64,000 nucleotides of DNA from Varanus komodoensis (taxonomy: Eukaryota > Chordata > Lepidosauria > Squamata > Varanidae), in assembly GCF_004798865.1 (NCBI RefSeq), contig NW_025336598.1, positions 26,988,955 to 27,052,954 of the forward strand, read 5' to 3'. This document shows positions 37,401 through 49,400 of this stretch, piece after piece. The notes below the pieces were generated by a model. The model was not told where the DNA came from and made no database searches. It saw only the letters and a list, made by a program, of their open reading frames with translations. Positions within the stretch are counted from its first letter, which is position 1, and every line of letters starts with the position of its first letter. The position numbers and the translations under genes are program-made.

Positions 37401-40400
37401 TGGGTGTCGAGTCTGCTCAAGTCCTTGTATTGAAAAAGCCAAAGTAATTCAGCTATGCAGTTTACTACGGGAGCGCTGCAAAAACATGGAAGTAAACAGT
37501 GGGTTGTCTAGTTACACGGCAGGAGTTTAATGTTATGGTGATGCTGGAACACCAGTTGGTTGCTTACCCCTGGCAATCCTTATCACTTCTTCAGCCATTA
37601 CTTTTTCTTATTAAGATAAGCCATAATTGTTTGATTTCAAAAAGTATATATAAATCATTCAAATTATTTGGCTTAATAACAACCTCCCCCCATTGTGCTG
37701 AAAATTAGGAAAAGAAACTATTTATTGTTCTTCTGTATGCATGCCACTGCCCTCTGCTGGGTGCAATGTGGAACAGCTCCTTCCAAACTGGCCAAAGCAT
37801 AAGCATTTTTGCACGCTAAGAACTCTGTTCACACCATGCAAACCTCCTAAGCTTTTTCTGTGAGGCACTGAATGCACCCCGAAGCACACTGGAAATGCTT
37901 TCTTTCATCTGCAGATGTAGGCAGAGCTGGAAACACTCAGCACTTTGCACAGGTAGCTGCTGCATGACATTCTCCTACAGAGAATTTAGATTTTACAAAG
38001 AAGTCAGCTTGGGATTTACCTAAATCCAGAGGTGTGGTGGAAAATGTTTAGGTGCCGGTGCTCATCATGCCAGTTTCCATAGCAAGCCCCCAAGGAGAGG
38101 CCAATACCACAGGCACCTGTCTCTGCCTATATACTACACATGTCGTTAATAAAGCTCATCAGGACGATCACACATTGAGGACCAACCCATGCCAAAATAC
38201 TTTGCATTAGGGCTAGTTCGCAAGGACTGAGTTGAGATGACACAATCACCCACTTTCAAGGGGTTCTTCTTGAACTCTGGGGTCATCATGTTCTCTGAAC
38301 CCAGCCTAGGAAACAGACCATGGTGACCAACCCACAGTCCACAAGCCAGTGCCAAGTCATGGATTCTCTTCATGGGCTGTTTGTGGTTAACAAGCTTGTT
38401 AACAGAATGGCTTGCTAACAGAATTGGGTTCAGACTGTATGATAACCCATGGCTCAATGACAACCTATGGCTCAATGACAACCCACACACAACCCCTTGA
38501 GTCAATATATTGTCCTAGTCTGCATGACTGTGATGTCCAAACCTGGCATAAGTGGGTTGTTGCCACAGCTAACAAACTACCACCAACCCCAAAATAGCCC
38601 TTGCACTGTGGATTGTTTGTTTCTACAAAAATCCATTTCCCCCTGGATAAACTCAGAGAGGGCAAGGAAGCCAGAGATGGCGAAGCAGATGACATCATTC
38701 GCCCTCCTAATCAGAAACTCCAGTGCTTCAACCATGTGAGTTCCACTAAATTAAATAACTGTCTAAATCAATATATGATAATTATTTTGCTCAACCTCAT
38801 GTGTATATTTGCATATTAAAACACCCCTTTGTAATATATAGTTTGAATATTCCTATGATACCTGAAATCATGGCAGGGCCTAGAGCAGCTTTCCCCCAGC
38901 TGGTACAACTGAGAGCCAGTGTGGTGTTGTGGTTGAGAGTGTGGGTCTGGGACACAAGTGATCTGGGTTCTAGTCCCTGCCCAGCCATGGTGCCCTTTGG
39001 GCCATTCCCAGACTCTCAGCCCAACCTCACGGAGAATGGGGTAAGCCACCTTGAGTTTCTTGAAAGAAAAAAAGGCAGAGTATAAATATAATAGAATAGA
39101 AAAGAATGAATAAGTAAACAAATACGCTGGGATTATCCCCATTCAGGAAACCAATGGGCATTCTAGTTGGGGATATTGGGAGCTGTAGTGCTTTGTTCAG
39201 TCTAAACATGTATAGGATTGTGCCTTTAATGTATTTCTCCTTATATAAATGTTTTAGTACAATCACTCAAGGCGGTTATTCAACTTAACACATTTGATCA
39301 TACTTACTGGGCTGCTATTTTAATAAACTTCTTTAAGAGTTGAACACGTTTGCTGAGCTGGGAACATAGGCAAATCTCTGTAACCACCCAGAATTGGATT
39401 TCATTAAATCTTCGTAAAAACAAATCCAAATTTGCTGTAGTCTTTTTAAAATTGTGCCTTCCAAAGGTGTGATAGACTAGTTCCAGCTAAAAAAAGGTTG
39501 ACATGAGAACAGGAAACCAGTTAGACAAATTATTTGTTAGACAAAATATCCTTGGATAATCACTAATTATGCTTCCAAATGATCTGAATATTGCTGCAGA
39601 GCAAATGTTCTACAATCTAGCAGACAAAAGCTCAATGTACTTACTAGTATCATGTATTTAATACATTTCCATAAATGTCACTAGGGTCATATAAAACAAT
39701 TCAAATAAAAACAATAATGCATAAAAACATTTTCAAACCATTAAAACAACATTAAAACCACTTACAATTTAAAAAGTCCAATTAAAAATACATGCGATTT
39801 TGTTTTTTCTGTTTCTCTTCCCCTTTTAAATGCTGATTATCTTTCCCTTTCCTGGTTTGCAATAAACAGAGCTTGCCATTATGTCAGAATTAGACAAACC
39901 TTAATTAGCATAAACCACAATCGTGACTTGAATCCAAAACATGAAATGTGTTAGCAAACATTGGCATACAGTCAATCCTGGTTTGTATTAACCTTAGTTT
40001 ATCTGATTTGGATGTCACAGTAAATTCTGACAACTTCAGATGACTGTTATCAATGTTTCATCAGTTAAATGAAGCCTTCTGGACAGGTCTGAATACTGTG
40101 GATTTCAATCCAAATTTTATTCCCCCATTTCCACATGCTGAACTGACACAAAGAAAGATATATTTAGTTGCCTTGATGTGCATCACCAGGTTGCTGCTCC
40201 ATTTCTACCCACAGGCAAATCTGTAACTGTTTGAATAAAATGCACTTAAAACTTCCAAATTTCCTAAACACCAAAAAGTATAAAACCATATGCTGCTAAA
40301 AAAACCTTATACATGATTCATATGGGCCATAAAATAAATTTAGGTGTGATAGGACAGTATATATTAGAATGTATTTCCACTCCACTCCCCTCCCCTCCAT

Positions 40401-43400
40401 CCTAGATCATTTTTCCAGAAAAGCAAGAATTGGCAGCAATGCTGTGTCTCTACACAGAACCACGCCCTTCCCCTTGCAGTCCGAAGTAGTACAGTCTGTT
40501 CCACCACCTCTACATTCTGCCGCCTGTTTGGGCTGCATGTTTAGTGGAGGCTGGATCCTAAGCTAGGAAAAATTTGCAAGGACATACACACGAATTCGTA
40601 TTACCTCGTGCACACAGTTAAAAAGTTCCCACTCATAAATGGTCATCTGGTATGCCAGGTCTTTGGAACTCATGAGTTCAAATGTTCCCATAGTCCCAGC
40701 AGACGGCCCTTCTTGTTCCTGTAGCGGTGTCTGCAAAAAATAACAAGGTGTCTTGAAATCTTTATTATCAATCTGGTCCCTTATTCTGTCTTGGCAGCAT
40801 CTTTTTTTCTTTTTCTTTCCATATTCTTACATATAAAAATATCATATAAATGTCTTATGTGACCTCTGGTTGCAACAGGCAATAAAAACTGAAATATTAG
40901 GTGGCCGATGTATTTCCTCTAATGGAGAAAACCTACACTAGAAAAGGAAAAATTGCCTCACAACACACATATGCACCATTTATATTTATAACCTGCCTTC
41001 TTGCCAAAAAGTGGCACTCATACTGCGGCACAAATGTACAAGCAAAATAGGTTCAGGTATGGTTGTGCCATGCAGTGTGCATCATCCTTTCCCCCTGCCT
41101 GGCATGTCTTTATTTATTTCATTGTTATACTGCCCAATAATTAGTGACATTAAAAGCTCAACGTTACATAGCTCTGAAAGCACTTTCACAGCTATTATGC
41201 CTCACACCTCTATGACAGTTGCATAGCTCTGAGGGCTGACAGTACTCTTTTGACACTATGTATTGCTCTGCTTTACAGCTTTCTATAGCCCAGCGTTTTA
41301 GTTGCCTCGGCTTCCCTTGGCTTGTGAGTGGCTTGGATCACACGAGCTGATGATCAGGAGCAACTGTGATGAGTGTGCTGCTCTTGGGAGTAAAATCGCT
41401 GGGACCAGGGAGCCTTTTTGTCCTTTCAGTTTTTCTGACTCTTCTCTGAAAACGACAGAAGGCACGTCTGTCACCAGCACGGAGGGTTCTAGTTAGAAAC
41501 AAGATGGAACAAAATTCTTGCAAGTTGTGAGAAGGTTGCAGATTTTATTTCTTCAAAATGACTCTACATTTTCCATAGCGCAGATCCAGTGTTTGCAATC
41601 CTGCAAACAGGGATCTACTCACAGTTTTAATTTGTGCTCTAAGTGATTTAGCTTACTGCCCCAGCTGCACTTCCACATGCTTTTTATTCCACAAGAGGGC
41701 AGCGCAGTTCATCAACAGTTTCCCCTCCAACTGCTTCCATATTGTGATATATTAAATAATAGCAATGTATTATAAAAACACGTGCCACTAGTTCAGTGGG
41801 GCTCGATGGGGCTAGTCCATGAAAATATTTAGACAGATGCTACCTAACACAGTAGCATTTTCTCCCAATGCACAGTCTCTCATGCGTAGGGAAAAGATCA
41901 GCATTAAGGCCACGGGGGCAAAACTATCTTATCCATTTTATTAGGAAGGGTTAGGCTGCAAGTCAACAGTAGATACTTTTCACCTACTTTTCCTACTCTG
42001 CAGACAGCCTTAGGAAAATCACAGGACAATCACATGCCACAACTGGAATCTTCTAAAAATGCTGATCTTCCCCCGACAGGCAAGCTGCTTTTCCTCGACT
42101 GATGACGGGACTCAGTAAAACAGTCCAAACAGCTCTGGCTATGCTTAGCTTTCTCTTTTGCTTGCACGCACTGCAGTCTAAGGCAACGCATGCCGTAAGC
42201 TCGCAAGCATTTTGAGCAATGCACATTTCAAATGCGTGACGGCAATCCGTCATAAATAGCATGAGGGACGCTACAGCCACCAATTACAGAACATCTTGGC
42301 TGTGTGAACTAATTGTTGCAGGTCAGCTTGCACAGGTGTGTCTCTCTTCCAATGTGAAGGCAATAACCTTCAATGAGAAGCAAACCTGTAAGTGATCAGC
42401 CTGCTCAAAGTTTGTGTTTTGTGATGAAAAACTTAGGATCAGGCTATTAGAAAACCTGCATGAATGCCAAAGACACTGATAACACGATGCAACGCACATT
42501 GTAAAAAGCCTTTCCTCCCACAGCTGTCTTCTAAGCTATTCTAAATAGTGCTTACCTGAAAGGGTAAGAGGAAAGATGGTAATAATCCTGAAAATTTGAG
42601 CATGATCTAGCTACCGTTAAGCACTTTTAAATTATTTACATTTCAATGAAAGGCACTGGGAATTTTCCTGGTAAAGTCAATAGCACTTTAAAAAACAAAC
42701 AAATGACCCTCTGGTTGGTTAGCATCCATTAACGTAATTATGAACCAGAATTAGGGATGTAGACATTTGTTAAATCCTCTCCACTGTGTTTCACAGATCG
42801 TAAAGCATCTTTTGTTCTGTCATCTACCTATCGACAGAATTGGTGTTTTTAAGGGATTTATGAGAATTTTTTTCCACTTGCATAAATGTGCATGACAGAA
42901 ATGCATAAATGCAAATATGCATTAGCACAAATAAAAAAATGGTCAGCAAGTCCACAGTATCCACAAGAAATGGAAACAGCCATTCTGCCTTAGAATCAGG
43001 GGCTGAATTCACAGAAAGCCAAATGCATTTGAACTTGTTGCATGTTTTTTGGACCTCCCTGCTAGAAATACACTTTCATATACTTTGATGATTCCCTAAC
43101 TTTTAGAGAAGCCTGAGGCGAGGAGGAACATGTGCTACAGGAGAAAATTTTCTTTCTTTCCATTTAATTAACTACTTTATATCCTACTTTTCTACCAAAA
43201 ATGTCACCCAAGGTGGCTAGTAGTAAGAGCATGCAGAGTAAGAGTAAGAGCTGAGAGCCTGCTCCCACATTTCCATTCTCAGATACCCAGTTCTTTTTCA
43301 CAGGCCTGTTTAGTGAAGGCTTGGCAGTGTGGACATTTGTCCACTCAATATTCTTCCCCCAAGCGGAATGGCCACCAGTTGAGGGCATTTTTATGCTGCA

Positions 43401-46400
43401 TTTGGCAGATTTTTGAAATGGCAGTTTGAGTGACACTGGGAGGAGAAGAAGAGAGAAATCCAAGAGTAAGAAGGAGTAATGATAGAAGGGGTTTTAAAAA
43501 ATATTTTTTGTGAGGGATAAAGAGGGAAGGGGAAGACTTTGAAAAAGGGGATAGGGGAGACCAGAAAATAGAGATAGGAAGTGAGAAGAGATACATGGTG
43601 TGAGAGAGCTGAGATAAAAAATGAGGATTTGTGGAGAAAGGCTGAGGAAATTGAAGCTAGAGAGTCCAATGCACTGCAAATGGTGGTTGAAAGGGAACTG
43701 AGAAAATGGCGGCACTCTGCCTATTTATATAATGGAAAGGGGAGGCGGGGCTCCCACCAACATTCTAGGCTTATCTAGAGGAATCTTCCCGAACATGGCA
43801 CTGCACAGATGCAGCACCCACATGTGTGATGCACAGAGACCACGACAAAAGTACCACGATCTTAATTAAAACATAATCTAAAAATGGACCACTGAAACAA
43901 TTAAAATACAGCAATTAAATTAATAGACAGCAAAAACCAGTTAAAATATGTAACAACACTAGATTAACTTATATGCCAAAGGCCTGCCTGAATATCCTCT
44001 CTTGGGAGTGTGTCCTGAAGCCTTGGAGTGGCCACCAAGAACGGCCTATTTCACATCATCACCAAACAGTGCTAATGGTGGCAGGACCAAGAAAATGGCC
44101 TCCCATGAAGATTTAGGCACCTGAGCTGACTCCTATGGGAGCTGTCAGGAAGCCCAGCTCCAAGTCACAGAGGGCTTCATAAGTAGGATGTGTGAAAATT
44201 TGGTTTCTGTTTCCAAATCATGCAAACACAATCCATTAGCAAGCATGAATGTGAAATGAAGCAAATTCCAGAATTAGTGATCATACTTGAAAAATGCGTA
44301 TTTTAAAAAAATCACATTGAAATGTGCATTAAAAAGGAGAAAGACATGCACTTCTGAAGGATATCCTAGAAAAGTACAGCATTCCCATCTGAAATAGTGG
44401 AAAATATACGGAAAAATGAAAATGGCAGCAAGCCAAAATGAGCTTCAATTAGACTATTGGAGAATTCAGAGGCATTCAAAAAGCACCCCTTCTCCCATTG
44501 TCGTTTATAAATCACAACCAGCATTTTGCATCATGCCCAGAAACACACTGTAGCACCTGAGCCTTTTGTATACGCAGGAGTCATATGCTCCCTGTAACTG
44601 GTCCCAGCCAAAAGCCCTGAAACACTGGTCAAAGGAGCCATAGCCAAACCCTGCCCAACTTTTTGACTTGTTGAGTTTAACTCACTGAGCTTTGCCTGTT
44701 CAAGCTCAACAACTGGTGCGCTTCAGCTTCAGCTTCAGCTGTGAAGCAGTACAAAAATGAAATGAACCACAATAACAATGGAAGCAAGCATGGGTCCACA
44801 CAGATTTTACTTTCTAAAAATAAAATTTCATTTTATTTAGTTACATCTTTGTGTATTTTTTAATGCTAAGTATTTTAGATTGAAAAATATCTTTGGCTCT
44901 GAAGTAAAGGCAAGGCTTCCATTTTACAGTCACTTCTGAAAGGAATGGAAGCTGATAAAGTGGCTCATTAAAAGCAAAACAAGGGCCAACATCAAGGTGT
45001 GGAGCAATGGAGTTCATGCTGACACAGCTTGGCAAGGAGAGCTGCTTTTAACAACATTAAAAGGACCAAAAAGTACATTAAACAAAATCTAGTCCTGCAA
45101 AAGTGGACCCCCTTGGAGGATGGATGGAATTAACTTACCAGTAAGTACTTGTAAACATTTTTCATGTTAAAAGAATGCAAGGCTTTTAATGAGAATATCA
45201 TTGTAATTTTAACGACAGAAGTATGACTTTTACAGTAATTTATTCTCTGCCCATATAATACTAAAGCCTCTTATAAACTACTTCTATATTTTACTAGGGA
45301 AGACAATAATACCAGGGGAAGTCAAAGAGGGAAGAAGAGGAAGAAGACCAAATTTGTAATGACTTAATTCTATAAAATAAGCCACGGCCACAAATTTAAA
45401 AGAACTGAGCCGGGCTTTCAAGAACATTCATTCATTCAGTCATGCATTCATTCACAGGGTCACAGTAAATCAGAGACGGCTTGATGGCATGTAACAACAA
45501 CTGTTCCTACACTCGAAAACACTGTTTTCACACCACAACTGTTGGCCATATTATTCTCCCATACTTGCATATCCACAGAATGAAATTTGGCACCTGGTGG
45601 GAATGAGAATTATAAAGACCTACAGTATAAAATCAATATGGTCTCCTTTCCCATAGTTTTGGTCTCATCACAGCCCTTTTCTCAAACCTATGCTTTGAAA
45701 AACTGCTGAAAGGCTGTACAGAAGAAATAATTGAGGATAAGAGATATTTATCTCATTTTATCAGTCAACTAATTTGAGCTAGCAAGACTCTCTGACCTGC
45801 AATGTTTTCAGAGGCCAGCATACTTACATACCAGTGAGTCAAACTGGTCCCGAGGACATGCAAAGAGACGTCCATTAATACTGAGCGTTGTAAACACCGA
45901 AACATCATTGGGTTTGAGCACCACCTTTTCTGTAAGCAGAAACGCATGTGATGCACACGTTTACCATCATAGCAGTAATTATGGCAAAAGTAAGTTGTAA
46001 GACATGCTACTGGAGCAAAACAGAATGGTGGAATCACACCTGATTTTCTTTGGCACAGTCTATTCTTCATACAGAAACAGAAACAGAGGAAGCTGCCATT
46101 CTTTGTTTGGTCCATCCATCCCAGTATTGTCAACACGGACCAGCAGTGCTGCTCCAGATTTTCAGGAAGGGCTTTTTACTGGCCTTCGTGGACACCTGGA
46201 CTTCTGCTGCAAAGCAGGTGCTCTTCCACTGACCCTCTGACCCTCCTCATGGTTTCATGAGTTTACTGAGCAGACTTTGGTTGATACACCAATCTCATCA
46301 TCTTCACTATCATCACATTTGTCATAGTAAGAACATCTTTCTCAAGTGCAGATTGGGGTCCCAGTCAATAATAGATAACTGCATTTTGTTTGCATTCATA

Positions 46401-49400
46401 CAAGCCGATTCTGAATCTTTGCCTGGGAAACAGACACCATCTGCCCTAATTCATAGAGCTCTCCAAGTGTTATCTAAATCTGTGGAATCCTATTCTTGGC
46501 AGGAAGTGGGGATACTACTTCAGCAGATAAAAGAATAATATATTCCTTGGAATTTCTAGCTTTATTTTGCCAGCTTGCCCAGCATTCCCTGTCTATCTAC
46601 ATGCAAGGGTAAGCCTAGCTAGGACATCTTCCAGACTAGCTCATTATCTCTCACCAACCCATGGTGCCATTCCACTGGAAAATCAAGGTCAAGCTGGAAA
46701 GATAATTTCCTGAGTTGTTTCTCCTTCAACCCCCTAGCGTTCCCAGTTTGCACAGCCAAGGCCATAACCCAGGAATGGGACATACCAGGTTTGCTTCATA
46801 ATCTTTTGACAACAAGAAACAGCATGTTCACTCCTGCACAGCTCTGATAGTCCATGTACTGTTGTTACGCCCAAACGGGGCGAATGACTTTAACGACCTG
46901 CAACCCTGTGCATATTTTCCAGGGAATGAGCCTCACTGAACTCAGGAGGACTTGCTTCTGAGGAAACGTGCCTAGTTACATTTAGTCCTGACGAGAGGGC
47001 TTATTTACTGACATAATTCTCTCTGTCCCAGCATTTGTGCATCAGAATGCCTCCCACTCTGATGAAAGAAGTCCTACTGAAATTGCAAACTAGCACCACC
47101 CCCTGGCATCAAGTTATTTGCAAAAGGCATAATTGCTGACCAGAATTTCCATTTGCATTCTAGTGCTGTTTTAATTAGCTCTGTCAGAGCTCACAGTGCC
47201 ACACAAAATTGGAACCAGCAGTACCTCAAGGAAGCATTTCCCTTCCACACCCTTCCCTTCAATTAATGTTCAATCTTAAAGGTCAAATATTAAATCTTGT
47301 GTCAGAACAAAGTAACTCAAAAGAAGACACTTCTGCCATAGCAAAAAAATGGTTTCCTAAATTCCATTAGGAAATTAAAAAATAAAGGGCAAGATCCAGC
47401 CCACCATGAGCAGATCACCCATTCTTGGAAGATTCCCATCAGTTTCAAATAACCTTTCCCACAAAACAAACAATTTGCACTGAGCTGTTGGAGCTGGATG
47501 GGACCAAAGGAGGCATGGGGAGGTCTCCAATTCCTTCAGCGGTTCCCATATAATTGGGGGTGGGAAGAGGCAAGAAAAAGGGTTATCTAGGCTCTTCGGA
47601 ATCCTCCAGGCCTGGTTACCCTGCCTGGATTGCTGTGCATTATGTTCATAGAGATAGGGCTAAACCAGAAGAATTTTTGTTGAGATACAAATACAGATAG
47701 CAAGAATACAGGGAGCAAGAGATTTCAAGACCTTAAGGCTTGGGAAGGGTTTTTTTAAAACTGTATTATCTGTCAGGACTAACCCTACCATGAAACAGAA
47801 AAAGGCAACTGCCTCAGGCAGAAGAGCTCAGATATCATGAAAGTGCAGCAAATTATTGATACATTCTTCCATCATTCTTGCTCCCAGGGTGGGGAAGAGG
47901 AGCATGTGGTGTTTTCATGTGCCAAGCTCACAGGACTGGCTTTGGGGTAGGGTGTGCCTTGACTTGGGTGGCTGCACTACTGGCAAAGTATCTGGGATTG
48001 GGCAGCATTTGGCATCTGCTCCATAGCTGGAAAACTAGAATAAGCCAGGCAGGGCTTTCAGCAGGCGATAAGTGTGAGATCTTTGCTCAGCATGTTTCCT
48101 CCCTCCCTTCCCTCCCTGCATGCAGGGCCTTCTGTGATGAAATTACTACAGAGGGCAGACCTTCTGGCCCCCATTCACCATTTCCTCTAGCACTTTGGTT
48201 TGCCCAGAGAGTCTCTTTCAAATTCTGCATCGGTCCAGGTATTGCAACTGAACAGGACCTACTGAGCTGATCGGTGTGTCATGCGATGTATCTGAGGGTA
48301 CCAAGAAAACCAGCTTTTCTCTTCCATCTTGGTCTGCTGTTCCAGGGCAAGTGGTGAATGTTAAGGATTATTCAAATGACCTCACCTCCACCAGAGCTCA
48401 TCTTCACCAATATCAAGCCTTCTCCAGATCCCAGCTTGTCAGCAACGGCACTGATGACTTCCTTAACAGAAGACAACACTGGAATGCGTATTGTGGTGTA
48501 TGTGTGGTCTATGCAGTACACCTTGAACAAAACTGCAGACAGAAATTACACCATTTATTCATATGGACTTCAAGAACAAGATGCACAGAATAGAAACACG
48601 ACTAAGCATTGCCTGTATCCCAGTGGTTGTCTCAGAATTTAAGGGTTTAAGTCCTAAGGGATGCTCAGGACACCCAGGGTAGTAGTGGTGGCTCCAGGGT
48701 TTGGAGGAGCATGCGGCAAGATGTTCTCAGTTGGCCCTGTTTCCTGAGTGAGTGTACCTACTGCTGTCTCTTCCACACCACCTTCTGTAGCAGGGATTTT
48801 AGCCTGAGAGCTAAACTCCACTGGCTGGCAGGAATGAAAGCAAAGGGTGGGGCAAAAAACAAAAGAAGGCTCAAGGAGCCCAAATATCAGCAGGTCTTAT
48901 CTGAAAAGCTCTTCCTGCCAGTAACTAAGCCTTGGGAGAGCCATTGCGTCCTTTTCAAAAAGGAGAAAAGCACATAAAAGCCAGGAAACCACCACACTAT
49001 CTATAGTTAGGGGGAAGAGAGTGGTGGCCAGGTTCCAGAGGAGCAGCCTGCGAGGCAACCCAGAGACTGGACTGCAACCTCAGAAGAGCACACTTGGCCT
49101 CTGGGTCTGAGATTCCCCACCCTGATAAGGAGAAGACAAGGCGTGCCCTGAATCAGGGGAAGCGGCTCATGGAGCTCTTCCCATGTCTATCTTCTGCCGC
49201 CACCGCCTCCTCCTGCATCCACCGCCACCTCCTCATCCCTCCCACTCACTGCTGCTGCCTCCACCATCCGTTTGCTCACCTGCTTACTTCCCTTCCCAAG
49301 AGTTTTCTGGCAGCACAGTGGAACATTTAAAATGCAGCTGCAATCCTCATCTTGGGGTGCAATGGGGGCAGCGAGGGGATGCAGGTGGGCAAGACGGTGG

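Larger units (their letters stand above)
35217..39307 (-). other. RAPGEF4: RAPGEF4 intron with three SINE copies
   Basis: A 4.1-kb intron. It holds two minus-strand and one plus-strand copies of the same tRNA-derived SINE and a block at 38,160-38,600 with a short tandem duplication. ORFs of 100-120 codons in it overlap repeats and are not conserved proteins I recognise. Confidence 0.8.
40731..45831 (-). other. RAPGEF4: RAPGEF4 intron with purine-rich tract and old repeats
   Basis: A 5.1-kb intron. It contains a GA-rich stretch at 43,437-43,660, an old dispersed repeat split into two parts at 43,860-44,640 and a BovB tail at 45,300-45,510. The ORFs here are short and match nothing I recognise. 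Confidence 0.8.
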
